Shown here one piece after another: positions 46,752 to 57,103 of a DNA stretch of 64,000 nt. Origin of the DNA: Clavelina lepadiformis (lineage: Eukaryota > Chordata > Ascidiacea > Aplousobranchia > Clavelinidae); NCBI RefSeq assembly GCF_947623445.1, contig NC_135242.1, positions 1,736,001 through 1,800,000 on the forward strand, in the 5' to 3' direction. The notes beneath the pieces are model-generated. The model was given only the letters and a program-made list of their open reading frames with translations. It searched no databases and had not been told where the DNA came from. A program made the translations under genes and the position numbers. The stretch's first letter is position 1, and every line of letters begins with the position of its first letter.

Positions 46752-47015
46752 TTACACTATAAATTGTTCAATGTTCATAACTAACTTCATAACTTGTCGC
46801 ATTAGTTTAAATTCTTGTAAATATAGATCCTTCATTGCAATCAAAAAAACGTCAACGTAAACGTACATTATCTGGATGACACTCCGTAATACTACAGCAA
46901 TCCATACTGATATAGCAGTTAATATTATACAAGTAGCAACCCATTTCTTGAGAAAAAATAAGGCGAGAGATTGTAACAAAAGAGAAACATTATCATAAGA
47001 CATCATATTCAACAA
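46752..47015 (-). pseudogene. N-terminal module fragment, local duplicate
   Basis: The minus-strand frame contains VDVFLIAMKDLYLQEFKLMR, a second copy of the fragment at 46278-46475. About 100 bases of upstream sequence are shared ('gatatagcagctatcattatacaag' and its counterpart). A tandem duplication of roughly 530 bp explains the pair. Confidence 0.55.
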
Positions 47016-47559
47016 AATAATCCTGACTCAAAAAGTGAAAAATTTTAACATGCAAAGCTCAACAATGTCACCACAATTACCTTGGTGACAAACTCCTCTT
47101 AGAGTCTTATGTACTTGAGCAATTTGTTATCATTACATAGAAAAGCATAAACCTATATGTTATCCATTATTGTGAAATACTCAAGACTAGAGTTTGAAAC
47201 TATATCGGTATTTTATTAACGTTCAATTAGAACTCAGACCAAACTTTTACTCTATAAATTGCTTTTAATATATACAATGTCTACATGCACACATCCTGAA
47301 TGAAACCCTGCATATTAAACAAACTGAACCAAATAAACTAAAACTGCAGAAATTGATAAAAATGAATTCATAGCATATCAAGATGATTAACAGAAAGGAT
47401 AAAAGAGAAAGATGAATAAACTGTTTTCAAATAATTTTAAGCTAGCAAATTTGCCGTAAGATCTATTAAACTATCTCCATTTGTATGGAAATCCTACCAG
47501 TATAAATTCTTATATGTTTTACAATTCAAACCAAGTGCAGCCATGCATTTACTCCCGCA

Positions 47560-47765
47560 ATAAGGACAAAAGTATTCCTCCAGTACAGGTGTTCAATGCT
47601 CACATAAGACATAAACTTATGCTTCGTGAAAAACATTTGTGATCGATCTGGCATGTATTAGGTCACTTGAGTGCAACACCAAATGAGTCTGAAACTTTAA
47701 ATTGTGTTTGATGTAGTTACCACAAAAAATGCGAAAGAAAAATTTATTTGTCTTTTCAAGCAAAG
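47560..47765 (-). pseudogene. Type E ZNF finger remnant (copy E2)
   Basis: The minus frame FRIFCGNYIKHNLKFQTHLV, then LHSSDLIHARSITNVF, has a first finger that lost a cysteine and a frameshifted second finger. It lies below the E2 N-terminal exon at 47921-48274. Confidence 0.55.
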
Positions 47766-47920
47766 CACGAATTATGATTTTGTTGGTATTGCTTTTAACA
47801 CTTGCTGTGTATTTATTGAAATGTTATTTATAGATTTCTTGCATTCTTCATGTGATTTTCTGTCAACAAAAGTTTGGAGAACTGACATTTTTATTTGTGA
47901 TATTTTCCTTAATCTACGAT

Positions 47921-48274
47921 TTAGCGTGAGAGTTTCCTTTGTATAGCGTCTTTAACTCCAGAAGTAATTGCATCACTAGATTTGGTTTGGGAAACCTTCT
48001 TCTCAGAACAAGTTTCCTGAAAACAAATGTTGATACCAGATTCTGCAACTGATGGCTGGGAAGTTTCTTCAAACTGCATTGCATTGTTCATGATTTCAAC
48101 TTTCTTTGTTTCTGCAAGAATCTTTGAAACCATATCGTCCATGTTTTTTTGCACTTTTGCAAATTCCATCTTCATTTCTTGTCGCATTGATTTAAATTCT
48201 TGTAAAATGGCATTAACGTGACAGCTAGTTTTCAATGCAGCATCAACTTGCATTGTACCAAGGTCACGTTCCAT
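47921..48274 (-). CDS. Finger-less N-terminal-module protein (type E, copy E2)
   Basis: An intact 117-codon frame from the ATG at 48274-48272: MERDLGTMQVDAALKTSCHV, then NAILQEFKSMRQEMKMEFAK. QVD is at residues 9-11 and the coiled coil starts at about 22, as in types B-D. The spacer then departs from type D, with SEKKVSQTKSSDAITSGVKD and a stop. No psi-K-x-E motif and no fingers are in frame; decayed fingers lie 150-360 bases downstream. If expressed it would be a free dimerisation module, but it may simply be the open part of a dead gene. Confidence 0.5.
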   Translation of the reverse strand: MERDLGTMQVDAALKTSCHVNAILQEFKSMRQEMKMEFAKVQKNMDDMVSKILAETKKVEIMNNAMQFEETSQPSVAESGINICFQETCSEKKVSQTKSSDAITSGVKDAIQRKLSR

Positions 48275-48289
48275 AGTTCACATTAATAA

Positions 48290-48860
48290 TGAATGAAACT
48301 AATTACAAGTTACTTCCTGAAAAAATTGGTTGCTGTAAAATACAAGAATGGTAAAATATATGATATGAGCCGACTTAAAAGGGATACAAGACTGCAACGT
48401 CAGTCGACGATTGTTACAACAGGATGGCGACCACCACATTGTCATGCTCCATTTTTATCACAAACACATCTGGCATAGCATCAAATAAACTACTCGACAT
48501 ACAACCACAACATTTTTAGGACTCAATTTTCAAAATTTACTACAAAGTAAAGAACAGCAGTGACTGTCATATACAAAAAAAAGATTCCTTGTTGTTTTAA
48601 AAAAATGTTTCTAAAGACTTCTTTGTAGCTTCAAGATACAAAACACTTGAAATCATTTTAAATCACATAACACACCATAAACAGCACTCAAATCACTTAA
48701 AACATCTTAGAGCAACACATTTCAGAAAGTTAAATCCAAATTAATTGTTAAAGTCGGTTTGATGTGATGTTGAAAATCACTGATCAATGACGATTAATTC
48801 GATTGAAAGTTTTAGGTTCACTTCAGATCATCATATCATAGTATTTGTTCTAGTGAAAAC
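48290..48860. repeat. Duplicated spacer matching 28.79-29.25 and 31.3-31.5 kb
   Basis: The stretch after E2 ('gaaactaattacaagttacttcctg') matches the one after E1 at about 28800. From about 48720 it switches to match 31370-31490. The join shows unequal recombination between type D and type E units. No gene. Confidence 0.55.
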
Positions 48861-49640
48861 TATTCAAACCGTTTCAACAGTTTTGTTTATGATATCATTG
48901 TTTAATTTAATGATGATTAATTAAGTTTCAAATTGCCTTGCTTGGTTGAGTTTTCAACCTGGTTAAACAATCATTCTAATGTAAAGAACGCCTCAGCAAG
49001 ATGCGATAAAATGTCATCACACACAATGCTTCTAGACCAGGGGTGGGCAACATACGGCCCGTGGGCCGGATCCGGCCCGCGACGGGATTTTGAGCGGCCC
49101 GCAGACAGTTTCCGGTCTTACATGATAATGTGGCCTGCGGCCACATTCTGCCGCAATCCCTGTATTGCGTCACTGAATAAGTCCAGGTTTGCCAACCTGA
49201 GAAAGATGGCCATGAATCTACTTGTTCTGTTCGGGTCTACGTACATTTATGAGCAAACATTTTCCACCATGAACATTAATAAGACAAAGCTGCGTTCCAA
49301 TCTATTCAGCAATCAGGCCCGCCAAGTACTTCATTTTCTCATATCAGGCCCGCCGACCGAAGAAGTTGCCCGCCCCTGTTCTAGACGTTACTTTGTCATA
49401 TTGCTAAAGAATTCAACCAAAAAGACAAACAAAATGCAACGCATAACGGTAACAGGAGTCTTGGGAAAACACATACTTGTGATGTTTCTTCAGTGGGACA
49501 TTGCATTGTTCATGGTTTCATATTCCTTTGTTTCTTCCATCTGCATATCGAATCGCATTGATTTGAATTCTTGTGATATCATATCACTGATTGCCTTGAA
49601 TAAAACATCAACTCTCATATTATCTCGATGACACTACATG
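48860..49640 (-). pseudogene. Type D ZNF N-terminal relic interrupted by a hAT element
   Basis: The minus frame near 49636-49490 contains NMRVDVLFKAISDMISQEFK, then SMRFDMQMEETKE, without a proper start and with a stop after AMSH. It is followed by the conserved flank seen at 190, 31500 and 44165. The flank is split by the element at 49038-49378. Confidence 0.6.
49038..49378 (+). mobile_element. hAT deletion derivative (341 bp) with transposase C-terminal scrap
   Basis: The left end CAGGGGTGGGCAAC and the right end GTTGCCCGCCCCTG form the inverted repeat; the flanks are an exact 8-bp duplication TTCTAGAC (49030-49037 and 49379-49386). A plus-strand frame retains part of the hAT C-terminal dimerisation region (LFGSTYIYEQTFSTMNINKT, then KLRSNL). 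The rest of the transposase is deleted. The perfect duplication suggests a fairly young insertion. Confidence 0.92.
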
Positions 49641-49815
49641 GTTTGATGGTGCTATAATACGTATATGTAGGATCTTGCAAATCGGTGCTTCTGTTTAATG
49701 ACATGTGACACGCCAGGCATTGACGAGGTTGCTCTTCAGTGTGAGTTATCATATGAGTTCTGAAATTGCTAGTTGGGGTGATTGACTTTTCACACACCTA
49801 GCATTGATAAACTTC
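49640..49815 (-). pseudogene. Downstream two-finger exon-like piece of the D2 unit
   Basis: The minus frame reads EVYQC(stop)VCEKSITPTSNF, then RTHMITHTEEQPRQCLACHM and SLNRSTDLQD. It is the same piece as at 29270-29395 and 44590-44776, in the same position about 260 bases beyond the main exon end. Its first-finger cysteine codon region carries a stop here. Confidence 0.5.
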
Positions 49816-50076
49816 CTGAAAAAACCCACATAGTGCAATTTTATGTTTCATGAAACATACAAAGTTTTTGATAAAACATGTAAAAGTGGACAATTAAAAC
49901 ATAAATAAATGGATGTAGCATCTGGATGAATGGGTTGTAATTGTTTTTCAAGGCTAGGTTTTTGTCCAAAACCTTTTCAAAGTATTTGCATTGCTCCAAT
50001 GTGAGTTTTAATATCTGTTAATAATTATCGTTTTAACGTAAATGACTTTTGACCAAAAAAACAGACATTCTCAAGG

Positions 50077-51687
50077 TCACTTTCCAATTTGAATAGTTTC
50101 ATGAGTCCGCAAATTGCTCTTATGGAAAAATGACTTTTGACATATATGCCATTGATAAGGTCGCTCACCAGTGTGAGTCCTCATATGATGATTTAAGCGG
50201 TTGTTTTGGTTAAATGACTTGTGGCACACATCGCATTGAAAACGTCGTTCTCCAGTGTGAGTCCTCATATGAGCTTGCAAGTTTCCATTTGTGAAAAATG
50301 ACTTGTGACAAATTTTGCATTGATAAGATCGCTCACCTGTGTGGGTTCTCATATGAGTTTTTAAACCGCTGCTATCGGAAAATGACTTGAGGCACATATT
50401 GCATTGATAAGGTCGCTCTCCAGTGTGGATTCTTATGTGAGTTTTTAAACTGCTGCTTTGGGTAAATGACTTGTGGCAAACATCGCATGGATAAGGTCGC
50501 TCTCCAGTGTGGATTCTCATATGATCTTTTAAACTGTTGCTTTGGGAAAATGACTTAGGGCACACATCGCATTGATAAGGTCGCTCTCCAGTGTGAGTTC
50601 TCATATGACTTTTCAATTTGTTGCTAATGGAGAATGACTTGTGGCACACATCGCATTGATAAGGTCGCTCTTCAGTGTGGATTCTCATATGAGTTTTCAA
50701 ATTGCTGCTTTGGGTAAATGACTTGTGGCACACATCGCATTGATAAGGTCGCTCTCCAGTGTGAGTTCTCATATGACTTTTCAAACTGCTGTTAATGGAA
50801 AATGACTTGTGGCACACATCGCATAGATAAGGTCGCTCACCTGTGTGAGTTCTTATATGATCTTTCAAGTTTCTTTTGCATTTCAATGATTTATCACAAA
50901 AATTGCAAGAAAAATGCTTTTCTTTGTTATTTCCAACAAGCAACTGAGCATCAACTTTGCAAGCATTGATTCTTTCATTTGCAGTAGATTTATTGAGAAA
51001 CATCTCCACAGAATCGCTGCATTTTTCATCTGAGTTTCTTGCAACACAGTTTTGTGGATCAACCATTTTTACGGTGGAACTTACTGCAATATCCGATTGA
51101 GAAGTTAATTTATTTGATATTGATATACTTGGGTCATCCATCTCAGTCTGTGAAACTGTACATTTTTGCAACAACAAAGGTTCCTCTTTAATAACATCAA
51201 ATTGAGGAGAAGTTGATGTCTTTTCAGAATGATCTTCTTCAATGCAGGTTTGTGGCTCAACCATTTTAACTGTGGTATTTACTCCAATATCTGATTGATG
51301 AGGATATTTATTTAACATGGATATACTTGGGTCATAAGAATCAAGCTGTGAAACCTCATATTCTTCCAACAAAAAAGGTTCTTCTTTGATAGTGTCAATA
51401 AGAGGTAGAACTGATGCCTTTTCAGAATAAACTCCATCAATGCAAATACCGAAGTCAGAATCTACAACTGATGTTTGCGTTGTTTCTTCAGTTGGAATTG
51501 CATTGTTCATTGTTTCAGCTTTCTTTGTTTCGGCAAGAATCCTTGAAACCATATCTTCCATGTTTACTTGCAATTGTGCAAATTCCATTTTCAAATCTTG
51601 TCGCATTGAATTAAATTCTTGTAAAATAATATCATTGATGGCCTTTAAAGAAACATCAACTTGAATCATGGCTGGATGACACTCCAT
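50077..51687 (-). CDS. C2H2 zinc-finger protein, type D (copy D2), longest in the window
   Basis: 536 residues; the ATG at 51687-51685 gives MECHPAMIQVDVSLKAINDI. QVD is at 9-11, then the coiled coil ILQEFNSMRQDLKMEFAQLQ. The spacer is doubled: DTIKEEPFLLEEYEVSQ and, about 70 residues on, FDVIKEEPLLLQKCTVSQ, each with a psi-K-x-E motif and a DPSIS tail. Fingers start at about residue 261: lead finger FSCNFCDKSLKCKRNLKDHI, eight TGERPYQC-linked fingers and a decayed tenth (YQWHICQKSF, ending HETIQIGK) in which a cysteine and the last histidine are lost. Finger helices differ (SSNLKTH, SNKLKSH, SNSLKDH, SSGLKTH), so a long specific site is possible. Confidence 0.9.
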   Translation of the reverse strand: MECHPAMIQVDVSLKAINDIILQEFNSMRQDLKMEFAQLQVNMEDMVSRILAETKKAETMNNAIPTEETTQTSVVDSDFGICIDGVYSEKASVLPLIDTIKEEPFLLEEYEVSQLDSYDPSISMLNKYPHQSDIGVNTTVKMVEPQTCIEEDHSEKTSTSPQFDVIKEEPLLLQKCTVSQTEMDDPSISISNKLTSQSDIAVSSTVKMVDPQNCVARNSDEKCSDSVEMFLNKSTANERINACKVDAQLLVGNNKEKHFSCNFCDKSLKCKRNLKDHIRTHTGERPYLCDVCHKSFSINSSLKSHMRTHTGERPYQCDVCHKSFTQSSNLKTHMRIHTEERPYQCDVCHKSFSISNKLKSHMRTHTGERPYQCDVCPKSFSQSNSLKDHMRIHTGERPYPCDVCHKSFTQSSSLKTHIRIHTGERPYQCNMCLKSFSDSSGLKTHMRTHTGERSYQCKICHKSFFTNGNLQAHMRTHTGERRFQCDVCHKSFNQNNRLNHHMRTHTGERPYQWHICQKSFFHKSNLRTHETIQIGK

Positions 51688-51689
51688 GG

Positions 51690-52320
51690 TTTGATTGCTA
51701 TAAAAACCTACTGTGTATTTGCTGAAAAAAACAAAAGCTAAAACAATTTAACAAACAACTAACACAATAGCAGCTAATCTACAATAAAGTAATAATATGA
51801 ATCATTAAATTTGAAAAAACTAAACAAAACAAAATTGCAACAAAACTTTCTGCTTTGACAGTTGGAAGAATTTATGGGCTTCATGTAAATGGTTGAAAAC
51901 ATAAGTTTACGTATGGAAAATATTAATTGTGCAAAACCTAACATTGGATTAGTTTAAGGACAATTACTTAAAGCAATTTTACAATATTTACCAGCAGTGT
52001 ATCAACATGAGTCATTTAATACGTCAATGAACCAATATTTCAACAAATAAAAGTGGATTAAAGTTAATTTTAACCAGAACTGGGTACATTTTTTTCGCGA
52101 CCAAACATACCAGTTATGCTCATTTGTTAAAGTCAAACACGCTGATAGTGTTTCCGTTTGCAATAGTTCACTTGGCACAAAAATACTGTAAATGTCCTTT
52201 TGCAATTTACAAACCATGACAATCTTGACATTGACACTATTTGTAATTTTCAGGTGAAACGTACTATAAAAGGAAAGCAAAGTCACCATAGCAACAAGAG
52301 GCTATACACCGCAAGTACAT
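51690..52320. repeat. 5' flank of the D2 unit, shared with other units
   Basis: It matches 6640-7140 and parts of 1760-1910 ('aactaacacaat', 'agaggctatacaccgcaagta'). It is the most likely place for a type D promoter, but no TATA box or other element could be assigned. Confidence 0.5.
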
Positions 52321-52499
52321 GCATACAAAAGATAAGTAAATGTTTTTAAATGCAGAAATTATGTACAAATGATTTTTTACAGAATTCAGACCTCCATGTT
52401 TGTGTCATGATGTTAGCTTTAATACGCTCTGCTTTTAAGCCACACAACTTTAACACTGAGATATTGTTTGTGACTGACATATGAGTGAGATATAGTGAG

Positions 52500-53275
52500 C
52501 TGTTTTCAAGCATGTATTTTCATATGATTTCGAAAACAGTTTTTATAAAAAAATGATTTATGACACATTGGGCATCGATAAGGTCGCTTACCAGTGTGAG
52601 TTCTTATATAGGGTTGCAAATTACAATTTCGGGTAAATAACTTATGACAAAGCTGGCATTGGTAACGGCGCTCTCCAGTATGGATTGTCATGAGATTGTA
52701 AACTGCTACTTTATGAAAATATTTTGTTACAAACCTGGCATTAGTAAGGTAGCTATCCACTGTGGGTTCTTATATAATCTTTCAAGTGTGTTTTGCGTTA
52801 GAGTATTTTTTCAGAAAATTTGCAAGAAAAATGCATTTTTTTGTTATTTCCAACAAACAACTGAGCATCAACTTTTCAAACATTGATTCTATCACTTGCG
52901 GTGGATTCATCGAGAAAATTTTCTACAAAATAGCTTCGTTTTTCATCTGAGCTTCTTTCAACACAACTTCAAGGAACAACCATTTTAACTGTGGTATTTA
53001 GTCCGATCTACGATTGAGGAAGAATTTTTTTAACATGGAAATACTTGGGTCATCAGTTTCAGTGAAAAAGAAACTCACATTGTGAAAACTCATATTCTTC
53101 CATAGCTTTAAAAGCTGAGGAATGTGATTCACTCTCAGAATGATCTTTTTCAATACAAATTCCAACATTAGATGTGACGTTTAGTGTGATGTTGCAAACT
53201 GCTATTTTGGGTAAATGACTTTTGACACTCCTGGCATTAATAAGGGCGTTCTCCTGTGTGAGTTCTTAGATGAAC
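52500..53275 (-). pseudogene. Decayed type D ZNF gene
   Basis: In minus order this holds an isolated finger scrap (about 53275-53170), a spacer remnant with stops (53110-52790), and then frames with fingers YQCQLCHKLFTRNCNLQPYI and YRCPMCHKSFFYKNCFRNHM (52760-52506). Several frame breaks separate the pieces. It probably duplicates part of the adjoining D3 gene, whose third finger (TRNCYLQPHIRTH) is very similar. Confidence 0.65.
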
Positions 53276-53294
53276 TTTAAGGATAAGGTCGGTC

Positions 53295-54281
53295 TCAAGT
53301 ATGGGTTCTCATATGATATTGCAAAGTGTTCTTACGAGCAAATGACTTGTAACAAACCATACATTGATAAGGACGCTCTCCAGTGTGGATTTTCATATGA
53401 GTACGCAAAGTGCATAAAAGGGCAAATGACTTTTGACATACCTGGCATTGATAAGGCCGCTCTCCAGTGTGAGTTCTTATATGGGGTTGCAAATAACAAT
53501 TTCGGGTAAATGACTTATAACATATCTGGCATTGGTAACGGCGCTCTCCAGTATGGATTTTCATATGACATTTTAAACTGCTATTTTTGGAAAATGATTT
53601 GTGACAAACCTGGCATTGATAAGGGCGCTCTCCAGTGTGGGTTCTTATATGATCTTTGAAGTTTGTGTTGTATTTGAATGATTTCTCACAAAACTTGCAA
53701 GACAAATGCTTTTTTTTGTTGTTTTTAACAAACAACTGAGCATCAACTTTGCAAGCATTGATTCTTTTACTTGCAGTAGATTTATCGAGAAAAATTTCCG
53801 CAGAATCGCTCCATTTTTCATCTGAGTTTCTTGCAACACAGCTTTGTGGTTTAACAATTTTGATAGTGGCATTTACTCCATTCTCCGATAGAGGAGGAAA
53901 CTTATTTAACATGGATATACTTGGATCATCAACCTCAGTCTGTGAAACCTCATATTCTTCCAACAGCAAAGGTTCTTCTTTGATAACTTCAACAAGAGGA
54001 AAGACTGGTGCCTTTTCGGAATAAACATCCTCAATATTAAGGCTGATTTCAGATTTTACAACTGTTATTTGTGATGATTCTTCAACTGGAATTGCATTGT
54101 TCATGGTTTCAGTTTTCTTTATCTCTGCAAGAAGCGTTGAAATCACATCTTCCATGCTTTCTTGCATTTTTACAAATTCCTTTTTCATATCTTGTCGCAT
54201 TGATTTAAACTCTTGTGAAACCATATCACTGATTGATTTCAACAAAACATCAACTTGCATTCCAGCTGGGTGACAATCCAT
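53295..54281 (-). CDS. C2H2 zinc-finger protein, type D, shortened (copy D3)
   Basis: 328 residues; the ATG at 54281-54279 gives MDCHPAGMQVDVLLKSISDM. The QVD module and coiled coil (VSQEFKSMRQDMKKEFVKMQ) are intact. One spacer carries VIKEEPLLLEEYEVSQTEVD. Five fingers run from about residue 195, starting with the lead finger LSCKFCEKSFKYNTNFKDHI. The frame ends where the next linker should read TGERPY: the glycine codon GGA is TGA. Remains of one further finger follow at 53290-53170. D3 is therefore a truncated but still finger-bearing member, functional or newly dying. Confidence 0.8.
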   Translation of the reverse strand: MDCHPAGMQVDVLLKSISDMVSQEFKSMRQDMKKEFVKMQESMEDVISTLLAEIKKTETMNNAIPVEESSQITVVKSEISLNIEDVYSEKAPVFPLVEVIKEEPLLLEEYEVSQTEVDDPSISMLNKFPPLSENGVNATIKIVKPQSCVARNSDEKWSDSAEIFLDKSTASKRINACKVDAQLFVKNNKKKHLSCKFCEKSFKYNTNFKDHIRTHTGERPYQCQVCHKSFSKNSSLKCHMKIHTGERRYQCQICYKSFTRNCYLQPHIRTHTGERPYQCQVCQKSFALLCTLRTHMKIHTGERPYQCMVCYKSFARKNTLQYHMRTHT

Positions 54282-54299
54282 TGCCTGATTATCATATAA

Positions 54300-54860
54300 C
54301 TTTATAGCCTATTTGCTGAAAAGAATTTAAAATATTTGAAGATTTTGTTGATAAGAGGAAAACTGATAATGTGTAACCAAAACTGTTGGAATAAAACATA
54401 TAACATATAAATACTACATCCTTACTACAAGGTAAAGAACAGCAGCGACTCTGCCGACTCTCACATACAAAAATGAAAATCAAAAAGATTTTCAGCCAGC
54501 CAAACAAATCGAAAGCATTCAAGTGATGGGAAAAGTTAAGTTTTATCACATGTGCATGCTGCTCTATAGTTTTCTCTTCAAAGGCTAGTTTTTTATTGAA
54601 ACTGCATTTATGGTAATCTGTCATTACATGATTTTATGCAAATCCTCGAAAACACATTTCTGCATGCACCACTGCTGATATAGTTTTCAGTCAAAATTTA
54701 CAGACAAGTCCAATTAAATAACCTATTTATCAATAAATGTGTTTACAATAGCCTACAAATCCTACTTCACAACTGTCACATTTTGTTAGAAACATTTTGA
54801 CTTGCTTACTGACCCATTGGTATGAAGAGCTGAACTATAGACAGTTAGATACCGAATGGT
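54300..54860. other. 5' flank of D3 and spacer
   Basis: It begins like the flanks of D1 (31010) and D4 (58560), with 'taacctatttgctgaaaaga' pieces. No further gene is seen. Confidence 0.45.
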
Positions 54861-55127
54861 CATGACTAGGGCGATTATTTTTTGACCTAAAAATTGAAAA
54901 TTTTTACATTAAAAAACTCTTTTTGACAGATTTTGACGATTGAAGATTTCAAGTAGTTAAATTACCCATTATTGTACAAAAAGTTAAAATTTATTGTAGT
55001 AAAGAAGGACAAAAATCTGAACACAAACCTAACCCATTCTGAAAAGGGAAGTGAGCTAATTACAAATCACTGCCAAAAAAACTGCAACTAAAACACAATA
55101 AAAACTGTTCAATACATTTGTCTAAAC

Positions 55128-55458
55128 CAGTGACTCCCAACCGCGGCTCTTAGAGCCACATGCGGTACCAAGCTAACCTTCTTGCGGCTCTCATTGACCC
55201 CTGAAAATCCCTCTAAAAATATAAAAAATCGATTTATAATAATTAGGGTGATTATTTTTTGACGTGTCAGTTGGAGTTGGAGTCAAGTTGGACATTAAAT
55301 TGATTTGTGTTGTTTTTCTTGTTAGTGTTGCTATTCGTTGGTACATGCTTTCATGCCTTAAAATTTTGGTTCTAATTACTTGAGTGTTTTCATGCGGCTC
55401 CATACGTACTCTGAAGTTTGAAATTCGGCTCGACACCAAAAAAGGTTGCGAACCACTA
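55128..55458. mobile_element. hAT MITE (331 bp)
   Basis: The left end CAGTGACTCCCAACC and the right end GGTTGCGAACCACTA form an imperfect inverted repeat; the flanks are an exact 8-bp duplication GTCTAAAC (55120-55127 and 55459-55466). The interior has 'gcggctcttagagccacatg' and 'catgcggctcc', typical of this hAT group. It also holds a fragment near 55240 similar to the MITE end at 11320. Confidence 0.9.
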
Positions 55459-55755
55459 GTCTAAACTAAAGATACATGAAGTATCTAAAGCAAACCCAAA
55501 GCAAAAGCTGTTTCACAATAAGTAGACAATGGGCCATTTACAACAGTATAAAGTAGGCTGCAAGGTGTACAATGTAAAATGACAAGTTGACGAACAGTAC
55601 AACCTCTACGACACCACGACAATGTAGTTTGTAAGCAATTTTGACTTGGTAAACAATTTTGACAACTTTTCACCTAACGCTGTAACCATTGCAATCTCCT
55701 TGTTCTTCACTTAGGAGCTGTGGATAGGTTGATTTAACGCAAACTCAGACACGAC

Positions 55756-55913
55756 TCACATTTTTATTTTTCCACAGCAAAGGCAGTTGATTAAGATGGG
55801 TGCATTGTTCACAACTTCACAAATAGCGATTTCATTGAATTGCCGATTATGGCAAACATTATCTCTATTTTCAAACAAAACACTCAATAAATCAAATTCA
55901 TTTCTGCATCCAC
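55756..55913 (-). CDS. Possible terminal exon of an unrecognised gene
   Basis: On the minus strand a strong acceptor (CTTTTTGTATGTACAG) at 55914 opens GGCRNEFDLLSVLFENRDNV, then CHNRQFNEIAICEVVNNAPI, ending CLCCGKIKM. AATAAA overlaps the last codons. Four cysteines and one histidine are visible, but no C2H2 pattern fits. No upstream exon was found, so it is a weak candidate. Confidence 0.25.
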
Positions 55914-55949
55914 CTGTACATACAAAAAGACAAGGGTTCACTTGATTTA

Positions 55950-57020
55950 TGATGATTTACAAATTTTGTGCATGTAATTTAAAAAACATTACAGCACATC
56001 ACATAAAAAGAAAAACCCATAACGGCATGTTAATTGCCGCAAGGTCAAAACACAACTTGACTTAGAAAAAACAGCGACAAAACATCAAAATTTTCAAATT
56101 TAGAACTCATGATTTGGACACTTTGCAACTAATCCAAATTCGAATTTGAATTATAGCCTGGTTGGCGATTACGGATATCATGTTAAATTTACAAAGTGCT
56201 TTCAGGGTCCTCATAAAGTCACATACACCAGCCCTTACAAGTTAAACATTCCCATGACAGACTTAACGCCAAGCAAAAGAGAAGCACACTTTCCAATCTA
56301 TATACAAATTACAGCCATTGATAGAAACTTGCTTAAACAATCAGGTGTCATGTCACGCCAAATCACTTAACATATGCCATGCGAATTGCAGGTAAACATA
56401 GCAGCCATAATTTTAATGTTAGGTTTATCCAAGCTAAAAACATGGTTGGAATTGTAATACTGTATCACTTTGTTTAGATTTGATTTACTAAGGGTGTAAA
56501 GTATTCTTCAGTAAAACTATTACAAAATGATTTCGTCATATATGAGTACGTCTTTCCTATCAGTCCAAAGTAGGCTATTAATGAATATTAGAACGTCTAT
56601 TGTTAACGAATGACTAAGCTCAGCACAATTGAAACATTTCATACGATCACCTGACATGATAATCAGAAACAATCCTAACTATGGAAAAAGAACGAGCTAG
56701 CACACAGCATGCAAAATCATCATTCCAACAAAATCTAATAGTTTTTCTGTTAATTCCTATAAAATCAGCTTTTAGTTATTTTTAATTACAATTCTATGTT
56801 TTATGAAACGTAAAAAGTTATCAATGAATCATGTAAAAGTGGACAAATAAAACACAAACAAACGGATGCAGCATCTGGATGAATGTTTTGTAAATGTATT
56901 TCAAGGCTAAGTTTTTGTCCAAACACCTTATGAAAAAAATTACATTATTCCAATGTGAGTTTTAATATGTGTTGATAATAATCGCTTCAATGTAAATTAC
57001 TTTTGACAAAAAATAAACCT
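55950..57020. other. Spacer and 3' flank of the D4 unit
   Basis: From about 56790 it matches the sequence just downstream of other type D exons ('atgtaaaagtggacaaataaaac'), but the extra two-finger piece found there in D1, D2 and the 45-kb unit is missing. The frame at 56146-56370 has no recognised feature. Confidence 0.5.
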
Positions 57021-57103
57021 TGTTAAGGTCGCTTTCCAGTGTGAATAGTTTCATGAGTCCGCAAATTGCTCCTTTGAGAAAATGGATGTTGACATATACG
57101 GCA

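Noticed and set aside
48933-49631. 232-codon plus-strand frame
   Set aside because: It reads through the hAT element and then antisense of a type D relic; it is a chimeric chance frame.
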